From Hygrophila difformis (Eukaryota; Streptophyta; Magnoliopsida; Lamiales; Acanthaceae): 64,000 nt of DNA. The first letter of the stretch is position 1; every line of letters starts with the position of its first letter. The stretch covers positions 45,743,417-45,807,416 of the forward strand of contig JAOANR010000011.1 in the NCBI GenBank assembly GCA_030278955.1. The letters are read 5' to 3'. A model generated the notes under the pieces. The model was not told the DNA's origin, did no database searches, and saw nothing but the letters and a program-made list of their open reading frames with translations. Positions 21,406 through 33,127 of this stretch are shown here, one piece after another. The position numbers and the translations under genes are program-made.

Positions 21406-24400
21406 TCATGGTGCCTGCCGGGCATCCCAGAAACGGCCCCATTCCGGCATTGTGTCGTCCTTAGGTTCAAGATTTGATTTTCTGTCACTATTTTCGTCAC
21501 CCAAATCTCCATTGCTATTCCGGAACCGTTCCCAGTTGTCTGGGTGTGATGAAGCTGCTTCATTTACTTTTTCCTCTAGGGAAGAATCTTCCCCGACCAA
21601 CATCTTGAGCACCGACGACATCTCTGGTCGATTGGAAGAAGAATTTTGGGTGCATAGAAGGCCGACTTGGATGCATCTTAGTGCTTCATCAGCTGAGTAG
21701 TATTCCCCACCAAGAATCTGGGAAACCATGTCTATTGCTCGCCCTTGATTCCATAGTTTCCATGCCTGCAGGACATAAACCGTATTATTACAATGTAACC
21801 ATAATGTGAATTGTGAAGAGTGAAGAGAAACTGGTATCTCTTTCATAAATCTACTTACATGATCAAATATGATTTCTTCATCCATTCCAGTTTCTAGATA
21901 CTTACTTGATCAATGAGGGGGATTGTATAATAGCCGTCTCTTCCAAGTTCTTTGTTTCTCCGGTCATTCAAAATCTCCATGGCAACAACTCCAAAGCTAT
22001 ATACATCAACCTTACAAGTAACCTTAGTAGTCCTGAAGCACTCTGGGTCCATATAACCACTGCAACCACAAATTACATATATAATTACATGTTAGAAAGC
22101 TTGACTAACTAGTACAGGCCTAAGGACAGTACTTACAGGGTGCCACACTCTACGGTTGAATATGTGTCGTCAATGTTTTTAAGAGTACGCATAAAGCCAA
22201 ACTCTGAAAGTTTAGGGTTCATCTCACTGTCCAGCAAAATGTTGCTGGGTTTGATGTCTCTGTGAATCAGTATCAGCTCTGACTTTTCATGTAGATGAAC
22301 AACTGCTCTAGCAATCCCCATAATTATTTTGAAGCGCTGGGGCCATTGAAGTCGATGACGTTCATCTTCATACATGTACCAGTTTAAAAGGGCAATGAAG
22401 AAGATGTAAGGTCCTGCATTCCTTTCCCAGATTGAGATACAGAAAAGGAAGAAGAGATTACATACCAAATAAGAAGGTATCTAAACTTCCATTTTCCATG
22501 AACTCATACACAATCATTCCTTGTCTATCACTGATGGAATATCCTAATAGTTTAATGATGTTTGGATGACGGAGATGGTGAGCCAAAAGAATCTCAGTTT
22601 TGAACTCCCTTCGACCTTGATGACTTGAAAAAGAGATGACATTAATTGCTACTCTCTGTCCTGTAGGTAACACAGCCTGTACGAAGCTCCAGTGATCCGT
22701 TAGTAGGGTGATTAAAACAGTAAAATACTACACATGAATGCATATTATGAAGAGTTTCTTAGCAAAGTCACCTCATAGACAGAGCCGAATACTTTCTCTC
22801 CAATCTTATTTGAAGGAGAGAATTCATTTGTAGCAGTTGTAATTGTGGCCAGATCATACCTTGGCAAGTTTATTTCCTCTCCAAAAAAGTCTGAAAACAC
22901 AAATCATACCTTGGCAAGTTCAGTTAATATGTGCATAAATGTTCATGCGTGGCATATGGATGAATACATACCTATATCTGATATAATATGTGCATAAATG
23001 TTCTTCTTTTTCCACTTTGTCCAAGGCCATAATTTCTTACGTGGTTTTCGTGTTTTTCCACAATTTATTCCAGCTGTATAGTCAGTGTTGTTCATTTCAA
23101 TGCTAGGTGGTTCTGTCAAAGGAGATGGAGGTTTCTCTGCAGCTAAGGAGGCCTCTTTTCGTTGTTCTATGCTAGATGATGCAATATTCCCCTCCTCTAA
23201 TGGGCAGGCTTGAGTAGCTTCCGCAGCATTCATTGTTTCATCTGGTACCATAAGTTTCCGGCTCTCCTGTTGCTCAAGCGCAACCTCCAATTGCAGCACG
23301 ACTTGAGCCATTGTAGGCCGTTCCTTTGGATCATCATGTAAACATCTTTCAGCAACTCCAACAAATGCCTTCAGGCTATCTGGTGACACTTCCTCTCTCA
23401 GGTTCGGAGCTACAATACCCTCAATCTCTCCCATACTAATTTTATTTCGAGCCCACTTGTGCAGATAGTAGGCATCCTCTCCAAGCATCGGTTCCACAGC
23501 AGGTCTCGCACACAATACTTCCAACAACACCACGCCGAAGGCATATATGTCACTTTTCCTTGTAAGTTTACCAGTGCTGTAATAGTATGGGTCCAAGTAC
23601 CCACGTGTACCCTTAACTTTTGTGTTAATATGACTCTTTAAATTGAGCCTGTCTTGTGGTTTTGCCAAGCCAAAATCTGAAACCTTTGGTACAAAATTTT
23701 CATCTAGGAGAATGTTTGAAGTCTTCACATCACGATGGATTATTCCACAACCCGTGTGCAGATAGTCTAGACCTCGGCCAGCTCCAATGCAAATATTGAG
23801 CCATTGCTTCCATGTGAGGACAGAGCAGTTGTTGCTGTCACATGGAAGTTTGTAGAGCTGATCAGCCAGAGTTCCATGGGCCATGTACTCATAAACGAGA
23901 ATCATTTCCCTACGCTCACTGAGGTAGCCAATGAGAGAGACAAGATTAATATGCCGGACTTCTGAAAGTGTTTCAATCTCTGTCAAGAACTCATGTTCCC
24001 CTTCACCTGAGCATCTCTTTATAGCCACCGTTTGTTGCCCATTATCAATAAGCCCTCTGTAAACCTTACCGAATCCTCCCCTTCCAATGAGAAATGCATC
24101 ACTGAAGTTATTGGTGGCCTGCCGGATCTCTTCCAATGAAAACCTTCTACAGATTCGTTCAGCCCTTGTCAAAGGTTTGTTTCCATCCTCTGCAAAGCTA
24201 GATTTCCTAATTAGCTGTAACGTATAAAGAATGACATCAAGCATTACAAGTATAGTTGTTGCAACTGTTGCCATTGCATTTCTCCGAATAAAACCGGACT
24301 GCAAACTTTTGATAATCCAAGATGGTGGATCCCTTGATGTGGGAAGAGCATTTGGACTGGCAAGGCTGTTGTCAGGGTTACTCAGCTTGTAGATTTCAAA

Positions 24401-25468
24401 GCCTTTGAGGAATCTATGCCCTTCCCTAATTTCATCATTGGGCTGTAGGGAAATTGATAGAGCTCTTTTTCCCGCTTGTTTTTGCCCTTTGATCATCACC
24501 TTGTAGTCTCTGTACCACATGTTGCCATGGCCAACCCTCCCTGCAACTATTTCTGCGTTAGTATCAACGACCCTTTCATTAATCAGAACCTTAAAAATCA
24601 GCCCACCAGTCTCTGCTGTCTTGATTTCTGACTCACTGAAATAAATCCTTACCAAGTACCCGAACCCAATATCCACGGATTTGTTCCAGGTTAGATTGTC
24701 TTTCAGGTTCACCATTTGTTTTTGAACTGTTTTCAACATCCTCACCATGTCATCAAAATCATCTCCCGCCGGAGCAGAATCTCTTTTGACACTGATTCTG
24801 TGGACTAATTCAAGAGCAGTGGTGTTTTCAAGATCACCCCTAAAATAAGATAGTTGCTCTGGTATTGAAATGATTTCAATCCCGTTTATGAAAGCATATG
24901 TGTTATCTTGTGACGTGGTGCTTGTGGGCGAGAATATTACATCTAGATCATGATTTTTTTCCAGTATACCGAAACAGAATTCCTTGACAAAAGTAGTCAC
25001 TCCATGTTCATCAGAAGCGAGAGAAGGGCTGAAGTTACTGAGTAGGATGAAAGATGCAGCTTCCACAGTAAACAAATCCCTTAACCCTTTAAATCCTCTA
25101 TACACAGCTGAATTGAAATGAAGGCGGAGAATTATCTGACCTGGATTCATCAGTTTGAATGTGTACTGAAATTTGGAACGGGAGATCCTGGCTGTGTGGT
25201 GAGGAACTGAATCGGTGGAGATGGATTTGGTGTTGATGGGTGTAGAGGAAGTTGATGAACCCTTTATCTGTTGTAACATGGAGGATTTTCTGGGTTGTAT
25301 GTCTCCAATCCATTCCCTGCCGTTGGTCGCCGCAGAATTAACTGCTGAGCCACAATTAACAGAAATATCTCCAGGAAGCCGCGCCGGATCGTTGCTGCCG
25401 TTGGTTATGAGAGTGAAACAGAGCAGCAACAGCAGGGCGATTGTAGCAGGAGGATAACAACTAGACAT
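21406..25468 (-). CDS. Malectin-like receptor kinase fused to a second, kinase-dead domain (copy B, complete)
   Basis: Exons are 25468-22972, 22890-22772, 22676-22466, 22365-22137, 22059-21906 and 21765-21406. All introns are GT-AG and in phase, giving 3570 bases and 1189 residues. The order is signal peptide (1-23), malectin-like ectodomain (about 32-380), transmembrane helix (about 394-418), CrRLK1L kinase (about 450-730; IGRGGFGKVY, VAIK, HRDVK near 577, DFG near 598), linker with KKLWPW, then kinase 2 (833-1189). Kinase 2 has DUF26/S-domain exon borders ([39 protein letters not shown]), but VAIK reads VAIN (near 884) and DFG reads EFG (997). It should therefore be inactive. The Met at 25468 was chosen over the upstream one at 25597 because a signal peptide follows it, as in copy A. 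Relative to A the ectodomain lacks 12 residues in frame. Confidence 0.88.
22892..22972 (-). other. Intron 1 of copy B, joining the two kinase halves
   Basis: The donor is ATAG|GTATGT at 22972/22971 and the acceptor GTGTTTTCAG|AC ends at 22891, with exon 2 starting at 22890. The codon split across it is Asp. Without splicing, the first exon ends in a stop at 22943. The same donor and acceptor pattern occurs in copies A and E. Confidence 0.8.
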
Positions 25469-25980
25469 GGTTGAGATTAGGAGAAGCAAATGCAGAAGAA
25501 GATGAGCATCATAAGTATACGCGAGCTTTTGGAATACTTGGCATAAGCAGCATTGACTCCGCAAGTCCTCGCAATAATTCGCACAATAATTAAACAAGAA
25601 TTGTTAAACAATTAATAGAACAGCTTGACAGGTAAGAGTGTCCCCTTGGATTGAATTTGGGGACTGTGGGATTGTTTGTGTTTGTAAATTGTAATCCCGG
25701 GACACCAGCCCATATTATGGTTTAACAAAGCAGTTTTAGTCATATCATGAAATCTAGAGTCAAAGTTCATCCTCGTACCAATTAATTCGACGTGGCCCGA
25801 CTAGGGGTGATCGAGTATCGAGTACTGTGCTGCAAAATACTATAAGTTTGTTAGGCTTGATAAAGCTTAAATTGTATATAATAGTTTTTTAGGTAAACTA
25901 GAGCCCGGTACCCACTACCAAAACATTATAAGAGTCAAAGTCCCTCCATTTCAAACATTATATTTTAGGCCCCATGTATT
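25469..25980. other. 5-prime flank of receptor copy B
   Basis: No gene is seen. It is the upstream region of copy B. Confidence 0.4.
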
Positions 25981-26365
25981 AACTAGTAAATCACATACCG
26001 AGTAATTGGTAAAGCATATACTAATACATTGGTAACACACATACCAATAACCTGGTAAACACGATAAGGTATTTGTAGTAAAACACATACAAAAACTTGG
26101 TAAATACCATATGGTATCTGTGAAATAACCTGGTAAATACCATAAGATATTTTTGGTAAAGCACATACCAAGACTTAGTAAATACCATATGACATCTGTG
26201 GTCCATACTGGTATAATGTGCTAAACCACGTATCAATAACTTAGTAAATACTATATGGTAGTTGTGGTAAAACACATAGCAATACAGTGGTAAACCACAT
26301 ACAAACGGTGTGGTAAATCACACACCAAGAACTTAGTAAATTTTATATGGTACATGTGATAAACC
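25981..26365. repeat. Degenerate tandem repeat array
   Basis: A phrase close to GGTAAAACACATACCAA, then ACTTGGTAAATACCATATGG, recurs about six or seven times with variable spacing of roughly 45-65 bases. Short frames on the minus strand are by-products of the repeat. Confidence 0.7.
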
Positions 26366-28228
26366 AAAGTCAAATATGTGATAGGGTGCAAAGTGTAACA
26401 AAATTAAGATGAGGCCTAAAAAAATATAAAGAATTTTAAAAAGGGCTTGGGCCGTAATTTATCCTAGGTTTTTTATTTTTATATTTTTAGAATTTAATAG
26501 TCTAATAGTATCCTAATAGTATCCAGTCAGTTTTCCTCACTCACCCTTAGGCCCGACCCCTAAATACTTTCCTCATCGCAAATTAAATTTGTTGGGTCAG
26601 CCCATTTAACTTGGGCTTGACCAAAGTACGCCCATTTTGGACTTAATTGTTTTTACAAAAAAGAAAATATATATAAAAAACATAGAAAACGTTACCTGTA
26701 GATTAGCAGCAGGTGAAAGTGCAAAGGAAGGAACACAATTTGTGAGCAATGGCTATCTCAAGAAGCGTGAGGGAAGAAATAAGTAAAGAAAAGGGAACAT
26801 GGACCTTCTTGCAAGTTGCAATCCTAAAGATCTAAACCTCTAAATCCTTTTTGTGAAATCTCTTTCTTACACTATTTCTCTTGTTATCCTATGAAATTAT
26901 AAAATTATTTCTATAGCATATTTGGGAATTCATTCAGAAATGATTATTGGTTTTCAAAAACTTGTACAATATATAGTAAATGGAAACAACACATGAAGAG
27001 AAGAGGCATATCATGTTTGGAAGCTATAATTTGATGGATCCCATTCAATTCACTCTATGCATGTGTTTCTGCAGTTTGCAATTAAGATAGAAATCCTCTG
27101 CACTGAATTTACTTCTGTCGAACTCAAGTTTTCGCCACTCCCACATATAGGATTAGTGGCAAAATTGCAAATGGGAGCCTACTTCCTACATATTATATGC
27201 AGCTTAATATAATAAATGATGTTTTCTGCTTATTTCATTTCATTTGATATATCTGAATATATTATGGATGTTTGTTTTGGACGTCAGTGTCTTACTGAAC
27301 TTGTTTCTTGCAAGGCTTTTAGAATACCTCTAGAGTATCAATGTCTGTGATTGGAATTTTTTCATCTTTTCTTGGGAGCTGAATAGAGAATTTTTTATTT
27401 GTTGCAACATTTGGATCAAATAAAAGGATTACTTATGATGATAATGCTACCACAAATGCTATGGAGATCTATGATGGTGAAACATGAATCTCATTATCTC
27501 ACATTTCCGAACAAAATTTATGTATGCTGCCATGTAGCTTTCTCTGTTCGCCTCTGTTGTGTACTAATCTAATATCAAACCACCATCAGTCTTCAGTCAG
27601 TAGTTTAAATAAATACATCACTGATAAATTATTCATCCCTAACAAAATCTTCTTTTTTATATCTTTGATATATATACTTAAAAGTTATTATCTCTGGCTG
27701 CATACGTTGGTTGATATGAATGAATTCTCGTTGCAGCAGCACGGCTTCTTCTGTGACATCTGAAGGCGGCCTTGGAGTTCTTGGTCGGATCACTGTACAC
27801 ATGGGAATTACCAACAGGGAAAAGAAACACCGGAGACTTTAGGCTAGACATGTTCTTTACATCATCAGAGAACCAAAGGATGGCTGACACTATTTGATGA
27901 TTTATCTATCAACTTGAAGACTTTAGGCTAGACAAGTACGTACAAAACTTACTTTTTTTGTCAAGGACTGTGGTTATTCGAACAAAATGATCATTGTTTT
28001 CACACAAAAACTGAATATACGTAGACCCGTATATTCTTAGGTGCGTTTCTTTTTGAATAAGTGATAAAACTGTTGGTACTTATTTCAGTGTTGATAATTG
28101 ATCCTTCTGCGTAAATGTAGAAATTGGAGAAGAAAATGTGGAGGTTTTGGGAAAGCGATGAAGGATAGCAACCTTCAGCTGAAAATTGATGAAGAATTTT
28201 TGGGGATATTAAGATATCATTGGCCTTT

Positions 28229-28231
<3 letters not shown>
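26366..28231. other. Stretch without a recognised gene
   Basis: Mostly AT-rich. On the minus strand 27890-27678 has a 70-residue frame (MSAILWFSDDVKNMSSLK, then GNSHVYSDP) that looks more protein-like than its surroundings, but I do not recognise it and no neighbouring exon is evident. It may be a gene fragment. Confidence 0.35.

Positions 28232-28272
<41 letters not shown>
28232..28272. repeat. Poly-T tract of 41 bases
   Basis: An unbroken T run. It could be the poly-A tail of a minus-strand retroposon, but I see no target duplication. Confidence 0.85.
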
Positions 28273-28581
28273 CCGAAGCCATTGACAAGAAAAATTGGTG
28301 GTGGAAGCTCATGCTATGAAATCATTTATTTGTAGCGCCTTACAAATGATTATGTTGTATGATCATCCTACATAAAAGAGAGACAACTCTTATTTGACGT
28401 AACATTTAAAAATTAGTTACTGCTTTGTTTTTTTATATATTGATCATGTATATATTTACTAAGTAACTTTAATTAAATTTTTAATCCAGTTATATAAGAA
28501 AAATATAGTGAACTGATGTGGTTAGATTCATAAACTAAATAGTTTTAGAATATAATTTTTTTTATAATGTTTACTTATATA

Positions 28582-28840
28582 CTTCCTCTGTTTTTTAAAG
28601 ATTGCGGACCCACCCAAATACGCAGTGCAATACATATTTTAAACCATTAATAATTCAAATTCGGTACATATAAAAATTATAAAAGTTCGATATTTAAAAA
28701 CTTCAAGACGAAACGAATCTAACAATATCCCAATTGACTATATTTTAACTTGTATAACCATGATTAAACTTTAAATCACAGTATATGAGTTAACAGTAGC
28801 CATTTGTCAAACGTAGCTAACAAAAAAAAAATGGAGGAAG
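28582..28840. mobile_element. Stowaway-like MITE
   Basis: The ends are CTTCCTCTGTTTTTTAAAG and AAAAATGGAGGAAG, with TA at 28580-28581 and 28841-28842. It has the core of the window-wide family in inverted orientation. Confidence 0.75.
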
Positions 28841-29261
28841 TATAATTTAAGTTACTAATGATTAAGAATATCTGAATATGTATTGGATTGAGTGTATATA
28901 ATATATATATATATACATATATTTTTAATGAATAACCAGATATCTCATGCTTCATTGGACCCAATAGTATTTCCCCGGAAATGAAGGGCATCTCTCCAAA
29001 AGAGATTTTTTGCATACAAAATGCTCGAACTTGAAACATCGGTTAAGTGACTATAGAGCCATAATTTACTCAAGCCAATTTTTATTGGTTAGAATATAAT
29101 AAAAATATTCATTGAATTGCGTAAAAAAATAAAAATGGTAGAATTTTGAAAACAGAGGTGTTATATAATAAAATTATTTAATTGACATTCTCTATAGATA
29201 TGGATTTCTAGGAGAAGTGCATTTATTTGAAAGTGACGTTGTTGTTATATATACTTATAAT

Positions 29262-31535
29262 AGTATTACCTCCGCCTAATGAGCGGAAATATGGATAATG
29301 TGAATAAAAATATTTAATTTAACAAATAAAATTATCTAATTTTATTATGTCGAGTATATTCCCAAAATTCCTTAAATTACTACTTAAAAAAACAATCGAC
29401 CAATAGACATATGCCATTATAAATATTTATATATTACAATTTAGTACCTTAAAAATATTATACTACAAACAATAGTGGCCCTTGGGCTTCCACATATATT
29501 TATCGATACATATGTGACAATGTTTATCAAAAAATAATAGTTGAAAGGACAAAAAGATAAAAAAATCAAATATAAAAGACTTTCTACTCACGGCTCTAAT
29601 GTTGTACATTAACAAAGAAAGCACGTAAAATAACATTGCACTCAGTAATTGATTATTGATATTAAATCATCCTAAAGCGTTGAGAAATTAGACATTTCAC
29701 AAAGATATAGATATTTCCAAATTAAATTAGAAAAATATAAGAAATACTATTGTGAATGACTATTGTTTCATCAACTTATTTTCGTATTGCAATTTATCTA
29801 ATTAGTTAATTTATCTAATATATACAAATATTTTCTATCACTACAAGAAAAATTGAGTTTACCGACCGCACTGCCGACCGGAGGTGTCGGTCGGTAAACC
29901 TTTGGTCCGAAATCCAGCGCCGACCAGAAAAATTTGGGGTTGGGGCCCCGCCGACCGCATGGTGGTCGGTGAATTTTCCGACCGAATTACCGACCGCACA
30001 TGCGGTCGGTAGTTCTCTTTTATTGGAAAAGGGCGTGCTCAGGAGGGGGCTCGAACCAATGACTCAGTACACCCACCACAACCCTAACTAGCTGGGCTAG
30101 GTCTCTAGCCAATCAATCATATTCCGCCATGTGTCCTATATAGTATATCTTCTCAAATATGTTGAAAGATTTTGCTGAAGAGAGGCCTCGAACCCGGGTA
30201 AGGGAGTGGAATCCCTCGTGCATGTGCCATCTGTGCACCACATGTTTCATGTCATTGTATGAAACATTGTATATATAACCTATATAAGTACATATATACA
30301 TATAAATGTGAAAATTAGAAACTAAATTAAAATATAAAATAAAAATTAAAATTATATTAATTAATAATATTAAATTTCATTAATTAAATTCTAAAATATA
30401 AAATAAAATAATTAAATAAAAAAACCTAAAATCACTAAATTAAATAAAATAATTAATAAGATAATTAAAGAAATATTTATTAAAAATAAAAATAAAAAAT
30501 GTGAAAAAAATTTAGCGACCGAAATTTCGGTCGGTAATGCGGTCGGTAGATTATTTTATATTTTTTAGAAATATTTATTAAAATAAAAAAATGAAAAATG
30601 TAAAAAAAATTTAGCGACCGATCGGTAATGCGGTCGGTAGATTATTTTATTTTTTAAAAAATAATAAAAAATTTAAAAAAAATTGGAAAAAAATGGAAAA
30701 AATTACCGACCGCAAATGTGGTCGGTAATGCGGTCGGTTACACCGACCGAATTAAATTTGGTCGGTGCAGCGGTCGTCCGGAAACCGGGTCCACCATAAC
30801 GGCTCTAAATTACCGACCGCATGTTGCGGTCGGCCCTGCGGTCGGTAAATCCGACCCGTAACATGTCGGTCGGTAATTTCGGTCGGTAAAACGCATTTTT
30901 CTTGTAGTGTATTCATTTGAATATATATAATAATAGTATCAATCTATAAAGTACTTATTAATAATTATCACATATTTTTTAACTATGATTCAATTCGTAG
31001 AGAATTGGTTAAGAATAACAAATATTGAAAATATGTTTAAAAATTAAATATTATCAACCCATAAAGTTTTTGCTACATATTTTATTTGGTAATATTCTAT
31101 ATTTATAATAATTAATGAAATTAAATTATCTAATATGAATTTCGCTCAAATTTTGTTCTCCTATATTTTGAAAGTGGATTATGTTTTTATATAATTCATT
31201 CATTTTTTTTATTGTGAAAAATGATTGACTTTTACTATGTTTATTATCCCAACTTTAACTAATGCTTATACATCTATAGAAAAATAAACATAGTCAAGTG
31301 GGATCTTATTAGATTCATCTCGTCATGTAGTTTTAAACTATCAAAATTCTAAAATTTTTACCTGTACACATTTCGAGTTATTTATGAGTTATTTATTATT
31401 AGAAATGTGTATTGAATTACGTGCAGAAAGTGAATATTAAGGAAATAGGTATGTTACTGTTCATAAGGGGATTTTTGTGAAAGAGAATTTGTAGGTTACT
31501 ATTGATAAGGGTAAGTTATTATTTATAAGGATGGA
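29262..31535 (-). mobile_element. Helitron, minus strand, interrupted by a CACTA element
   Basis: Read on the minus strand, the left end gives a hairpin (CCGCTCATTAGGCGG) and then AATACTAT, a slightly altered Helitron terminus. The sequence between matches the tandem Helitrons at 53812-56977 on both sides of the CACTA insertion, including the 5-prime region with CTTATGAACAGTAAC. The exact 5-prime end is uncertain. Confidence 0.65.
29839..30909. mobile_element. CACTA (En/Spm) non-autonomous element
   Basis: Terminal inverted repeats CACTACAAGAAAAA and TTTTTCTTGTAGTG are flanked by a perfect 3-base target duplication TAT (29836-29838 and 30910-30912). Both subterminal regions are packed with CCGACCG / CGGTCGG motifs, the usual transposase-binding repeats of this superfamily. 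At 1071 bases with no transposase frame, it is a deletion derivative. Confidence 0.92.
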
Positions 31536-32318
31536 TTCTTCTAGGAAGAGTTTGATCGGAAGCGGAATAAAATTATTTGGGTATATGTTCAGAAGTCATG
31601 AATTTAGAAGTAGAAATGAAATTATTTCCGTATAAATATAATGATGTCTTGAAAGTGACTTTGATGCAGCGCAGAAATGAAACTTCGTGAGTGAATAATG
31701 ATGTCAATTGAAAGTGACTTTGATCGCAGACTGAAACTCGTTAAGCATCAACAAAAATATAATAATGTCAATTTGAGATGATTTCGGGGTGTACCAAATT
31801 CATCTCAAAACACCACGACTTCATCTCAGATTCGGGGTGTACCGAATTCATCTCAAATTTACATTATTATATGACCCCGAATTCATCTCAAATTGACATT
31901 ATTATATTGAGTGCTCAAAAAGCGTCTTGAGTACATAATGATGTCAATTGAAAGTGACTTTGATGCAGCGCAGACTGAAGTGACTTTGATGTAGTGCAAA
32001 ACTTTGCAATTGAAAGTAACTTCGATGCAGCGCAGACTGAAACTCGTTAAGCATCAACAAAAATATAATAATGTCAATTTGAGGTCATATAATAATGTAT
32101 GGAAATGTTGTCGGGAATGCAGCGCAGACTGAATTCGGACAAGGTGTCTGATTCATCTCAAATTGACATTATTATATATTTGTTGTTTGGAAATGATGTC
32201 AGGAATGCCATTAGCCTATTAATGGAGCTAAAGACTTTTCAAAATAATAATATTGCCCAGGCTATATATATATATATATATATACTCAGGGTAATTAATT
32301 AAATTCAGCAAAATTCAT
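31536..32318. repeat. Complex direct and inverted repeats upstream of the membrane-protein ORF
   Basis: Phrases such as GACTTTGATGCAGCGCAGAC and ACTCGTTAAGCATCAACAAA recur. TAATAATGTCAATTTGAG occurs with its reverse complement, so parts could fold into long hairpins. No gene is seen. An AT dinucleotide run lies at 32263-32284. Confidence 0.6.
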
Positions 32319-32867
32319 ATGAGCAAACAAACAATCGAGAGAGTAGAAATGGAATGGATGGCTCGAATCCTTAAACCAATAAAAGAAAAGCTTAGCATGA
32401 TCCAATTACGTCCAATACCGGCCAATCTCCATCTCCATCTCCCAGCTCATACTATCTCTGCAGCTGCTCCTCCTCCTCCTGCTGACGATGATGAAACTTT
32501 CAGCCTTTCGGGTGGAACCATCCTTAGTTTTTGCTTTGCTTCAATGCTCGCACTCTTGACTATCTTGGCGCCAGCAATGCCAACGCCGCCGCCGATGGTG
32601 GTTCCTCTTTCCCTTCATTTGTTCAAGCTCAGCATTGTATGCACCTTCACCTCCATCTTCTTGGCCAAAATCATCTCACTAATTTCCACCCCGCCATTTG
32701 CCAATCAACCTCTTGTCAATTTGGGATACGCTTTTGTGGCTGTATCCTTCTTTCTGGGAATCTCCGTTGCCTCTCCTCTATGGCTCACTATAATTATTTG
32801 GACCATTTTTGTCTTGGGGATTATTGCCATTATTGTCCACATCTACTTCATCAGCTTCCTAAATTAA
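32319..32867 (+). CDS. Small four-helix membrane protein, unknown function
   Basis: A 182-residue ORF. The N-terminal 60 residues are soluble and basic then Pro/Ala-rich (AAAPPPPADDDE). Four hydrophobic segments follow, at about 67-86, 92-119, 130-150 and 153-179, with a Pro-rich turn (PTPPPMV) between the first two. The whole frame is open and unspliced. I do not recognise the family; it resembles the many small uncharacterised plant membrane proteins. It lies just outside the Helitron that begins at 32932. Confidence 0.55.
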   Translation: MSKQTIERVEMEWMARILKPIKEKLSMIQLRPIPANLHLHLPAHTISAAAPPPPADDDETFSLSGGTILSFCFASMLALLTILAPAMPTPPPMVVPLSLHLFKLSIVCTFTSIFLAKIISLISTPPFANQPLVNLGYAFVAVSFFLGISVASPLWLTIIIWTIFVLGIIAIIVHIYFISFLN

Positions 32868-33127
32868 AGCCTCAGTCTCACTGTCATCGTCTGCTAAAGA
32901 ATTTTGCATGTCATATATACTTATATATATATCTAATATATATATATGCGAGTCGGTAATGAACAGTACTCTGTGATGAATAGTACTATTCATTTAACAG
33001 TATCCAAAACGACGTCGTTTTGCTTATCTCAATTTTCTTCCCTTCTCTTTCTTCTCACGCGTGCAGCCTTGCGATCCCATCTTCAATCTCTCTCTCGTCT
33101 TTCGTTCTCATACCTTCACTTCACTCA

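Noticed and set aside
22943..25597. Single-exon 884-residue receptor starting at 25597 and ending at 22943
   Set aside because: The first 43 residues precede a typical signal peptide and are absent in copy A. The last residues (GMYSSICHA) are intron read-through after a strong donor.
25951..26275. Met/Cys/Tyr-rich minus-strand ORFs
   Set aside because: They are produced by the tandem repeat array.
30040..30240. tRNA genes within the CACTA element
   Set aside because: Only B-box-like phrases are present; no cloverleaf or A-box pairing is seen.
32531..32959. Second frame over the membrane-protein ORF
   Set aside because: It overlaps the longer frame with four clear hydrophobic helices and has no features itself.
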